Source of the DNA: UBA288 sp964461885
Lineage (GTDB): Archaea > Halobacteriota > Methanomicrobia > Methanomicrobiales > Methanospirillaceae
Assembly: GCA_964461885.1 (NCBI GenBank)
Contig: CAYWVY010000019.1
Span: 1 to 33,108 of the forward strand
Length of the DNA: 33,108 bases
Reading direction: 5' to 3'
Shown: one piece after another, positions 1-6,677 of the stretch
Layout: each line of letters opens with the position of its first letter
How positions within the stretch are numbered: the first letter of the stretch is position 1
Made by a program: the position numbers and the translations under genes
The notes under the pieces: generated by a model
Told to the model about the DNA's origin: nothing
Databases searched by the model: none
Seen by the model: the letters and a program-made list of their open reading frames with translations, nothing else

Positions 1-1036
1 TCTCGGACATGTTCATGCGCGTGTTGACCTGCTTCATCACCTCGACGGGACAGGGCGAGCCGGCCATGATCCCGGTCCGGAGCGTGCCGAGGTAGTAGTT
101 CGGGAAGTTCGGGTGGCCGAGCTCGGCGATGAACATCGTCGGGACGCCGTGCAGCGCCGTGCACCGCTCGTCTTGGACCGTCCTTAGCACGGTCTCGGCA
201 TCGAAAGCCGGCGAGGGCAGGACCATGGTCGAGCCGTGGGTCATGCAGGCCATGTTCGAGAGGACCATGCCGAAGCAGTGATAGAACGGTACGGGGATGC
301 AGAGCCGGTCCTTCTCGGTAAAGCGCATCCCCTCGCCGATGATGAATCCGTTGTTCAGGACACTGTGGTGGCTCAGCACGACTCCCTTCGGAAAGCCCGT
401 GGTCCCGCTTGTATACTGGATGTTGACCGGGTCGTCGAAGTCGAGTGCCATGCCCCGTTCGGCGAGCTCGTCGGCGTTGACTCCCTCGCCCTTCCGCATC
501 ACCTCGCTCCAGAGGAACATCCCGTTGTACGGGATCTCGCCGGCGAAGATCACGTTCTTCAGGAACGGGAACTTCTCGGACTCGATCCGGCCGGCCTTGC
601 AGTCGTAGGCCTCGGGACAGGATTCGTAAAACATCCCGACGTAGTCAGAGGTCTTGAACCTGCCCTGCACGATCAGGGTCTGGACTTCGGACTGCCGGAG
701 CGCGTACTCGAGTTCGTAGGTCCGGTAGGCCGGGTTGATGTTGACGAGGACGGCGCCGATCTTCGCGGTCGCGACCTGGGTGACGATCCACTCGGCATTG
801 TTCATCATCCAGAGGCCGACGCGATCGCCCTTCTCGACGCCCAGCGCCATCAGCCCCCGTGCGAGTGCCTCGGCCTGCTCCCGCAGTTCGCGGTACGTCC
901 ATCGAACTCCCTGGTGAACCGAGACGACGGCCTCGGTGTCGGGGTGGCGCGCGGCGATCTCGTCGAACATCTCGCCGACCGTCTTCCCGATCAGGGGGAC
1001 GGCGGAGGTGCCCGTCTCGTAGCTGATCAGAGCCAT
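1..1036 (-). CDS. Acyl-CoA synthetase (AMP-forming), C-terminus cut by window edge
   Basis: Adenylate-forming ligase that activates a carboxylic acid with ATP and transfers it to CoA. About 345 N-terminal residues are present and the frame is open at base 1, so the C-terminal lid domain lies outside. The start is the ATG at 1034-1036, giving MALISYETG. The ATP-binding loop YTSGTTGFPKG is at about residues 208-218. The stretch GVPTMFIAEL near the cut matches the fatty-acyl/medium-chain branch better than acetyl-CoA synthetase. A TATA-like element (gctatattc, about 1060-1069) lies roughly 30 bases upstream and AAGG directly abuts the start, so the leader is short. Substrate cannot be told from sequence. 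In a methanogen it may serve fatty-acid or branched-acid activation; that is inference. Family assignment is firm. Confidence 0.93.
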   Translation of the reverse strand, partial: MALISYETGTSAVPLIGKTVGEMFDEIAARHPDTEAVVSVHQGVRWTYRELREQAEALARGLMALGVEKGDRVGLWMMNNAEWIVTQVATAKIGAVLVNINPAYRTYELEYALRQSEVQTLIVQGRFKTSDYVGMFYESCPEAYDCKAGRIESEKFPFLKNVIFAGEIPYNGMFLWSEVMRKGEGVNADELAERGMALDFDDPVNIQYTSGTTGFPKGVVLSHHSVLNNGFIIGEGMRFTEKDRLCIPVPFYHCFGMVLSNMACMTHGSTMVLPSPAFDAETVLRTVQDERCTALHGVPTMFIAELGHPNFPNYYLGTLRTGIMAGSPCPVEVMKQVNTRMNMSE

Positions 1037-1105
1037 CCTTACAGTTTTTGGACCGCGTGAATATAGCAGTGCTGATAAGGCTCCCGCACATCTGAAAGAA
1101 GAAGT

Positions 1106-1115
1106 AATTTATGCC
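1106..1115 (+). promoter_or_regulatory. TATA-like element for tRNA-Trp
   Basis: AT-rich aatttatgcc lies about 27-36 bases before the mature 5' end at 1142, the usual archaeal TATA spacing for a stable RNA gene. Confidence 0.45.
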
Positions 1116-1141
1116 CGCAGGGAGACTGGATATACTGCATC

Positions 1142-1291
1142 GGGGTCGTGGCCTAGTCCGGAATGGCGACGGGCTCCAGCGGTCTCGTGCGGGTGATGAA
1201 CAATGGGTCTTCTGAATGGTGATGACCCGTTGGAGCACTGACGCACATCGGAGAGACCCGTCGATCGTGAGTTCAAATCTCACCGACCCCA
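1142..1291 (+). tRNA. tRNA-Trp (CCA anticodon) with 76-nt intron
   Basis: Acceptor strands GGGGTCG (1142-1148) and CGACCCC (1284-1290) pair perfectly, with discriminator A at 1291; CCA is not encoded. The D arm is GCC...GGC, and the T arm is GTGAG, loop TTCAAAT, CTCAC. The anticodon stem ACGGG pairs with CCCGT after removal of an intron at about 1180-1255, giving loop CTCCAGA with anticodon CCA at 1176-1178. The complementary stretches GGTCTC (1181-1186) and GAGACC (1253-1258) form the bulge-helix-bulge region cut by archaeal splicing endonuclease. Splice points may be off by one base. Confidence 0.96.
1180..1255 (+). ncRNA. Box C/D guide RNA inside the tRNA-Trp intron
   Basis: The intron carries box C GTGATGA (1193-1199), box D' CTGA (1212-1215), box C' GTGATGA (1219-1225) and box D CTGA (1238-1241). 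The guide before D (TTGGAGC) pairs with the anticodon region so that the fifth base upstream of the box faces C34. The guide before D' (GGGTCT) pairs with exon 2 so that the fifth base faces position 39. This is the arrangement known from haloarchaeal pre-tRNA-Trp, where the intron directs 2'-O-methylation of C34 and position 39 of its own precursor. Here position 39 is C rather than U. Confidence 0.9.
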
Positions 1292-1307
1292 CATTTCTCA
1301 TCACGTA

Positions 1308-1870
1308 TCAGGTGATCCTGCTCTTTCGATGCGCCTCCTGGGACGCCATCTGCCCGTTGCTATCCGGATCACGGTAGAGTAGGGCCGAGATCTCGCCGTC
1401 GTCCTCGAGGTATCCGAACCGGACCTTATCAAGTCCGTCGATCCCCTTCACGCGGAGAGATGCGACGATCTCGTCGCGAGTGATCCGCTCGCTGTTCATG
1501 ATCCGCTCGTCGTGCTTGCCGTCGCGGATACGCACTTCGGCCTCATCCGAAACGAATCTCGTGAAGGCTCTGCTCCTGAACTGGACTCGGCCATCAGGTA
1601 GTTGACTGCGAACAGGGTCGTGGTCACGATCATGCCGGCTGTGATTGACGTATCGTCCGCGTTGATAGCGGGCGAGATCGCCTCCGCGACGATCAGCAGG
1701 AGGATCAGGTCGAACGAAGTCAGCTGGGCGGACTCCCGCTTGCCGATAAGGCGGAAGGCGGGCATAAGCGTGAAGTAGATGTCGACGCCGCGGATCACGT
1801 GCTCGATTATCGGGGTCTCGGGAATCAGCAGGTCTTCCAGGGGTATGGGTAGAAATCCAGGGATTTTCAT
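1308..1870 (-). pseudogene. DUF421 (YetF/YdfR-like) membrane protein, frameshifted
   Basis: Two overlapping minus-strand frames make one DUF421 protein. The first (1870 down to about 1590) gives the N-terminal half, with membrane-like segments around LTSFDLILLLIVAEAIS and MIVTTTLFAVNYLMA. The second (about 1590 to 1308) gives the soluble half typical of the family: RIRDGK, SERITRDEIVASLR and FGYLEDDGEISAL. In the second frame the sequence upstream reads SRAFTRFVSDEAEVRIRDGK, so the frames join near 1585-1595 after a one-base loss or two-base gain. Total length of about 185 residues is normal. Intact homologues are bacterial and archaeal membrane proteins of unknown function. Either true decay or a sequence error. 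Confidence 0.75.
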
Positions 1871-1954
1871 TTAAACGTATCTCTGTTTACATCCTGATTG
1901 ATCATACCAGCGACGCCTGGAGTCGTTCTCACCTCACTGGGGTGTCGCGACGAT

Positions 1955-1964
1955 TTTTTTAATA
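1955..1964 (+). promoter_or_regulatory. TATA-like element for fae-hps
   Basis: tttttaatac lies about 40 bases before the ATG at 2002, predicting a transcript start near 1987. AGGGG (about 1990-1994) supplies a ribosome binding site close to the start. Confidence 0.45.
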
Positions 1965-2001
1965 CGGCACCCCTCCAACCAAGTGACGCAGGGGTTACTG
2001 G

Positions 2002-3189
2002 ATGTATTTGATTGGAGAAGCACTGGTTGGGGACGGCCCCGAACTCGCGCACGTCGACCTGATGATTGGAGACAAGGCCGGTCCGATCGGCCAGGCGTTC
2101 GCGAACGGGCTTACGCAGCTCTCTGCCGGGCACACACCGCTCCTTGCGGTGATCCGGCCGAACCTGATGACCAAGCCCGCGACCCTCGTGATCCCGAAGG
2201 TGACCCTGAAGAAGGGCGAGCAGGTCCGCGAGATGTTCGGCCCGGTCCAGGCCGCGGTTGCAAAGGCCGTCGCGGACGCGCTCGAGGAGGGGGTCTTCGG
2301 CGACCTCGACGTGGACGACGTAGTCATCCTGGCTTCGATCTACCTCGATCCGGCGGCAACGGACTATAACCGGATCTACCGGTACAACTACGGCGCGACC
2401 AAGCTCGCGCTCAGCCGGGCGCTCGAGCGCTTCCCGCCAACGGAGATCCTGCTCCACGAGAAGGACCGCGCGGCTCACGCCGTGATGGGCTTCAAGGTCC
2501 AGCGGCTCTGGGACCCGCCGTACCTCCAGGTCGCGCTTGACCTGGTGGACATCAACCGCGTACGGAAGGTGCTTGCCGAGCTCCCCGAGTCGGACCACCT
2601 GATCATCGAGGCCGGGACCCCGACGATCAAGCAGTTCGGGCTCTCGGTCATCTCCGAGATCCGGAAGGTCCGGCCGAACGCGTTCATCGTCGCGGACCTC
2701 AAGACACTTGACACGGGCAATCTCGAGGCCCGCATGGCCGCCGACGCGACCGCGGACGCGGTCGTCGTCTCGGGCCTCGCGCCGCTGGAGACGATCGAGA
2801 AGGCCCTTGCCGAGGCGAAGAAGACCGGGATCTATTCGATCATCGATATGCTCAACGTCACCGACCCGGTGGCGCTCATCCGTGACCTCAAGATCAAGCC
2901 CGACATCGTCGAGCTCCACCGCGGGATCGACTGCGAGAGCGAGGGCGGCTGCCATGTCTGGGGCAACATCGAGGCCATGCGCGAGGCATCGGGCGGTAAG
3001 CTCCTGGTGGCGACGGCCGGCGGGATCCGGGTTGAGAACGTCCGCGATGCGCTCAAGGCCGGATCGCAGATCATCGTCGTGGGCCGGGCCATCACGGCGT
3101 CGAAGGATATCCGCCACGCAGGCGAAAAGTTCCTCGAGCAGCTGGGCAAGGCAGAGATCGACCAGTTCCGCATTATGACGGACTTCTAG
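2002..3189 (+). CDS. fae-hps: Bifunctional formaldehyde-activating enzyme / hexulose-6-phosphate synthase
   Basis: Cytosolic 395-residue fusion. Residues 1-160 are the Fae domain, which condenses formaldehyde with tetrahydromethanopterin; the catalytic His is at position 17, the place known from Methylobacterium Fae (ELAHVDLMIGDK). Residues 165-395 are the Hps domain of the OMP-decarboxylase superfamily, with DLKTLDTGN (the DxKxxD phosphate/metal signature) and the C-terminal phosphate loops TAGGI and VVGRAI. In methanogens lacking a full oxidative pentose phosphate route, the fusion links ribulose-5-phosphate formation from hexulose-6-phosphate with formaldehyde trapping on the C1 carrier. 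Both active regions look intact. A T5 run follows at 3202-3206. The gene stands alone, convergent with the hydrolase at 3301. Confidence 0.97.
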   Translation: MYLIGEALVGDGPELAHVDLMIGDKAGPIGQAFANGLTQLSAGHTPLLAVIRPNLMTKPATLVIPKVTLKKGEQVREMFGPVQAAVAKAVADALEEGVFGDLDVDDVVILASIYLDPAATDYNRIYRYNYGATKLALSRALERFPPTEILLHEKDRAAHAVMGFKVQRLWDPPYLQVALDLVDINRVRKVLAELPESDHLIIEAGTPTIKQFGLSVISEIRKVRPNAFIVADLKTLDTGNLEARMAADATADAVVVSGLAPLETIEKALAEAKKTGIYSIIDMLNVTDPVALIRDLKIKPDIVELHRGIDCESEGGCHVWGNIEAMREASGGKLLVATAGGIRVENVRDALKAGSQIIVVGRAITASKDIRHAGEKFLEQLGKAEIDQFRIMTDF

Positions 3190-3300
3190 TCCGACATTCT
3201 CTTTTTCCGGCGAAGATATACGCGCCGATTTATCGCCCTGATCACCTGGGACCGTATGCCGCCTTCACTCTGCGTGATCACGCATGCACCGGCCGCTCCT

Positions 3301-3963
3301 TCACCGGGCCGCGACCTCGATCGATTCACCTGGAGCCAGCACCGCGACGTGGATGTCCGTCGTGCGCTCGAGCGCCAGCCGGAACGGTTCGGGGTCCTGT
3401 TCGATTGCCGGCCAGGTGTTGTAGTGGATCGGGATTACAAGTGGTGCCCCGACCCAGCGGGCGGCGCACATCGCCGCGGCAGGGTCCATCGTGAAGCGCC
3501 CGCCGATGGGCAGGAGCGCGACGTCTGGGGAGTAGAGTTCGCCGATCGTCTTCATATCCGAAAAGAGCGCGGTGTCGCCCGCGTGGTAGACGGTCACCCC
3601 GTCCATCTCCACGACCATGCCGGCCGCGTCCCCGCCCGGAAGCCGCTCTCCGTCGATCTCGAGGGCGTGCGAATGGACGGCGTCGGTCATCGTCACCCGG
3701 ACGCCATCGACCTCGATCCCCCCGCCAGCGTTGATCCCTTCGGCCGGGACGCCGCGCCGCGCGAGCTCCTTCGCGATCTCGTTTGTCGAGACAGTCGTCC
3801 GACCGAGGCGGAGGGCCTCTCCCAGGTGGTCGAAGTGACCATGCGTCACCACCACCAGGTCCGGGTCCTCGGGCAGGGCCGCGTTCAGCACGTACGGATC
3901 TATCAGCACGCGCCGCGACCCTTCGAGGAGGACGCAGGCGTGCTCGACATAGGTCAGCCGCAT
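3301..3963 (-). CDS. UPF0173 metal-dependent hydrolase (metallo-beta-lactamase fold)
   Basis: 220 residues, full length for the family. The metal-binding motif HGHFDH is at 41-46. Further ligand candidates are His97/His99 (AVHSHA), the Asp in YHAGDTALF, and the His in PIHYNTWP near the C-terminus, which is a hallmark of UPF0173. UlaG-like phosphodiester hydrolases are the nearest characterised relatives, but the natural substrate is unknown. It lies 53 bases downstream of the helix-turn-helix protein at 4017-4628 on the same strand, so the two are probably co-transcribed. Confidence 0.93.
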   Translation of the reverse strand: MRLTYVEHACVLLEGSRRVLIDPYVLNAALPEDPDLVVVTHGHFDHLGEALRLGRTTVSTNEIAKELARRGVPAEGINAGGGIEVDGVRVTMTDAVHSHALEIDGERLPGGDAAGMVVEMDGVTVYHAGDTALFSDMKTIGELYSPDVALLPIGGRFTMDPAAAMCAARWVGAPLVIPIHYNTWPAIEQDPEPFRLALERTTDIHVAVLAPGESIEVAAR

Positions 3964-4016
3964 GAGGAAGCGATCGGCGGCGAGCGGATATGGAGGTTGC
4001 GATCGAAAAAGAGGGT

Positions 4017-4628
4017 TCAGGAGATCTCGGCCAGCTCGGCCTCAGTGCTGTCGAGCGAGTCGCCGAGACTGTCCGCGAGCGCGGCGCGGGTCATCTGCTC
4101 CGTGAGATCGCGGTCCTCCATGATGTCCTTGATCCGCTCCAGGTACAGGTCGAGAGTGTGGTCCTCCTCCTCCTCGATTATGTGCCTGTATTCGCGAAGC
4201 GTCGAGGGCGAGACGTCGAGCCGCTCCGCGATCTCCTTCATGTTGATGTCCGCCGCGATCATGTCCTTGAGGACCTGCTTCTCGAACGGCATCTTGAAGT
4301 CGAGCTCGCGGAAGAGCTTCAGCCGGATCCGTGCCCGTGCAACCGTCTTCGAGAGCTTCTCATCCCCGAGGTCTCGCGCAATCTCGGTATCGTTCCGGCC
4401 TGCGTAGAAGTCCGAAACAAGCTTGGCGAGCTGAAGGGGCTTGAGTTTTGTCTTGAAGAAGCCCTGGTCGAGGATCTCTCGCATCACCAGTGCGATCTCC
4501 CGCTCAACGGCATCGCGGTCACGCAGCGAACCATGGATCTTCGTCATCGGCTCCACGATCTTGGTCTTGCTGGTGATGTTCGAGAACAGCTCGAGGAGCT
4601 GTGCCTTGCGTCGTTCTTCAGCTACCAT
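4017..4628 (-). CDS. Helix-turn-helix protein, resembles archaeal conditioned-medium-induced protein 4 family
   Basis: 203 residues, mostly helical and charged. A helix-turn-helix is visible at about 122-147 (DMIAADINMKEIAERLDVSP, then STLREY), followed by an acidic EEEED linker and a helical tail. A second possible DNA-binding region at about 75-100 contains NDTEIARDLGD. The overall pattern recalls the Cmi4 proteins annotated in haloarchaea, whose function is unproven; I make this link from memory of the family and hold it loosely. The start ATG at 4628 is preceded by ctataagta (4672-4680), a good TATA box about 48 bases upstream. It probably leads an operon with the UPF0173 hydrolase. Confidence 0.72.
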   Translation of the reverse strand: MVAEERRKAQLLELFSNITSKTKIVEPMTKIHGSLRDRDAVEREIALVMREILDQGFFKTKLKPLQLAKLVSDFYAGRNDTEIARDLGDEKLSKTVARARIRLKLFRELDFKMPFEKQVLKDMIAADINMKEIAERLDVSPSTLREYRHIIEEEEDHTLDLYLERIKDIMEDRDLTEQMTRAALADSLGDSLDSTEAELAEIS

Positions 4629-4671
4629 GATACACCACAGTCGGATACGGTATAGTAAAGCGAGGCTTAGT

Positions 4672-4680
4672 ACTTATAGA
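4672..4680 (-). promoter_or_regulatory. TATA box for the 4628-3301 operon
   Basis: On the minus strand this reads ctataagta, about 45-50 bases before the ATG at 4628, predicting a leader of about 20 bases. Confidence 0.5.
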
Positions 4681-4940
4681 TTCCTTTTGTGCTATTTGAA
4701 AAAACACCAAAATCATCTGTATTATCCGATTAACTCGCTGGGATGGGTCAAATTCGCGCACGATGTACGTGTGCGGCATCCTTAAATCCGAGTCATCAGG
4801 ACGTCTTAAATCATGACTTGGGATGAGATATATCCTTTCTGGTCGCGGTAGGTGCCAGCACCCTCCCGAGGACCCTCCTGGCACACCCATTCAAAGCAGC
4901 CTTAATAGAAAGCGGCCATATAATGAAGGGAGACGCGAAC
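4681..4940. promoter_or_regulatory. Intergenic region upstream of glyS with several TATA-like elements and a hairpin
   Basis: No convincing gene is seen here. Three TATA-like stretches on the plus strand are ccttaaatcc (about 4780-4789), gtcttaaatc (about 4803-4812) and ccttaatag (about 4900-4908). Between the last two is a perfect 7-bp inverted repeat, GTGCCAG (4852-4858) and CTGGCAC (4878-4884), with a 19-base loop. A weaker hairpin, GCGCAC...GTGTGC, lies near 4755-4773. If transcription begins from the second element, glyS would have a leader of about 100 bases containing the hairpin. Confidence 0.4.
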
Positions 4941-6677
4941 ATGGCAACTGACGTATACGAGCGGGTGATGGACCTCGCACGGCGCCGTGGCTTCGTTTGG
5001 CCGACCTCGGAATGTTACGGCGCAGTTGCCGGGTTCATCGACTACGGTCCCCTCGGCGCGATGATGAAGCGGCGGATCGAGGAGACGTGGCGCTCATTCT
5101 ACGTGGTGCGCGAGGGGTTCTATGAGATCGAGTGCCCGACCATCGGCCAGGAGGCGATCTATGTCGCGTCGGGCCATGTCAAGGGCTTCTCGGACAAGAT
5201 GCTCCAGTGCCCCCACTGCGGCGAGTACCTCCGGGCCGACCACGTGGTCGAGGGCGGTGGCCGGTGCGCGAACGCGGCCACGCTCGACGAAGCGGCCCTC
5301 TGCCGTGAGCTCGAGGATCTCGACTGCCCGGCCTGCAGCGAGCGGTTCGGAGAGGTCGAGGTCTTCGGGTTCTCCCTGATGTTCCAGACCTCGATCGGGC
5401 CCGGCGCGCAGCGGACGGGCTACCTCCGGCCCGAGACGGCGCAGGGGATCTTCACGGACTTCGGCCGCCTGCTCCGGTTCTACCGCGACAAGCTTCCGTT
5501 CGGTGCGACCCAGATCGGCAAGTCCTACCGGAACGAGATCTCCCCCCGGCAGGGGATGATCCGCCTGCGGGAGTTCACCCAGGCCGAGGCCGAGATCTTC
5601 GTCCACCCCGAGAAGAAGGTGCACCCGAACTTCGCGCGATACGCAAACTACCGGATGCCCCTCCTCACACACCCCCAGCAACAGGCGGACGCCCCGGCCG
5701 TCGAGATGAGCATGGCCGAGGCCGTCGCGTCCGGCACGGTGGCGAACGAGTACGTCGCGTACTACCTCGCCCTGACTCACGAGTTCCTCTGCCGGGTCGG
5801 GGTGTCGCCCGACCGGCTCCGCTTCCGCCAGCACCTCCCTGACGAGCGGGCCCACTACGCCTGCGACTGCTGGGACGCCGAGTGCTTCTCGGGTCGGTTC
5901 GGCTGGATAGAGACGGTCGGGATCGCAGACCGGACCGACTACGACCTCCGGGCCCATGCAGCCCATTCGGGCGAGCCGTTCACGGTCTTCATCCAGTACC
6001 CCGAACCGGTCCGGCGACGCGAAACCCGTGTCGTGCCGCGCATGGGCGCGCTCGGTCCCCGCTTCCGGGGCCAGGCAAAGGCGGTCGCCGACTCGATCGC
6101 CGCAACCGACCCGATGGCGGCCGCCGACCCTGCCGGTTTCACGGTCGAGGTCGATGGTGCCGCCGTCGCGGTGACCCCCGACCTCTACGATGTCCGCGAG
6201 GTCGAGATCGAGGTCCAGGGTGAGGACGTGATGCCGCACGTGATCGAGCCGAGCTACGGGATCGACCGGATCCTCTATGCCGTCCTCGAGCACAGCTTCG
6301 ACGAGGAGAAGGTCGACGACGGCACGCGGACCGTCCTCCGGCTCGCCCCCGCGATCGCCCCGATCCAGGTCGCGGTCTTCCCGCTCATGACCCGCGACGG
6401 GCTCGCGGAGGTCGCGGCATCGATCGAGGACGAGCTCAAAGCCGCCGGGATCATGGCCGAGTACGACGACTCGGGGGCTATCGGCCGGCGGTACCGCCGC
6501 CAGGACGAGATCGGCACCCCGTTCGCCGTCACGGTCGACTACGATACCCTCGAGAACGGGACCGTCACCCTGCGCGACCGGGACTCGATGCGGCAGGTTC
6601 GCCTTCCCCGTGCCTCCCTCGCGGAGACCTGCCGTGCGCTCTGCGCGGGCTCGTCCCGCTTCGCCGAGCTCGAATGA
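4941..6677 (+). CDS. glyS: Glycyl-tRNA synthetase, archaeal/eukaryotic dimeric type
   Basis: Class II aminoacyl-tRNA synthetase that charges tRNA-Gly. About 578 residues from the preferred start at 4941 (MATDVYERVMDLARRRGFVW). An in-frame ATG at 4923 would add six residues, but GGGAG (4928-4932), 8 bases before 4941, favours the later start. Visible are the N-terminal catalytic segment FIDYGPLGAMMKRR, a zinc-ribbon-like insertion with CPHCG and CPACS, motif 2 (KSYRNEISPRQGMIRLREF), motif 3 (EPSYGIDRILYAVLEH), and a C-terminal anticodon-binding domain (APIQVAVFPL onward). Its stop overlaps the start of hef by four bases (ATGA), so translation of the two is coupled. Confidence 0.97.
   Translation: MATDVYERVMDLARRRGFVWPTSECYGAVAGFIDYGPLGAMMKRRIEETWRSFYVVREGFYEIECPTIGQEAIYVASGHVKGFSDKMLQCPHCGEYLRADHVVEGGGRCANAATLDEAALCRELEDLDCPACSERFGEVEVFGFSLMFQTSIGPGAQRTGYLRPETAQGIFTDFGRLLRFYRDKLPFGATQIGKSYRNEISPRQGMIRLREFTQAEAEIFVHPEKKVHPNFARYANYRMPLLTHPQQQADAPAVEMSMAEAVASGTVANEYVAYYLALTHEFLCRVGVSPDRLRFRQHLPDERAHYACDCWDAECFSGRFGWIETVGIADRTDYDLRAHAAHSGEPFTVFIQYPEPVRRRETRVVPRMGALGPRFRGQAKAVADSIAATDPMAAADPAGFTVEVDGAAVAVTPDLYDVREVEIEVQGEDVMPHVIEPSYGIDRILYAVLEHSFDEEKVDDGTRTVLRLAPAIAPIQVAVFPLMTRDGLAEVAASIEDELKAAGIMAEYDDSGAIGRRYRRQDEIGTPFAVTVDYDTLENGTVTLRDRDSMRQVRLPRASLAETCRALCAGSSRFAELE

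Noticed and set aside
1867..3117. Long minus-strand open frame antisense to fae-hps
   Set aside because: Its translation is Arg/Asp/Leu-rich with no domain; it is the usual GC-driven shadow of a real gene with clear catalytic motifs.
4618..4890. 90-residue minus-strand open frame in the glyS upstream region
   Set aside because: It crosses TATA-like elements and a hairpin, has no ribosome binding site and overlaps the start of the regulator gene.
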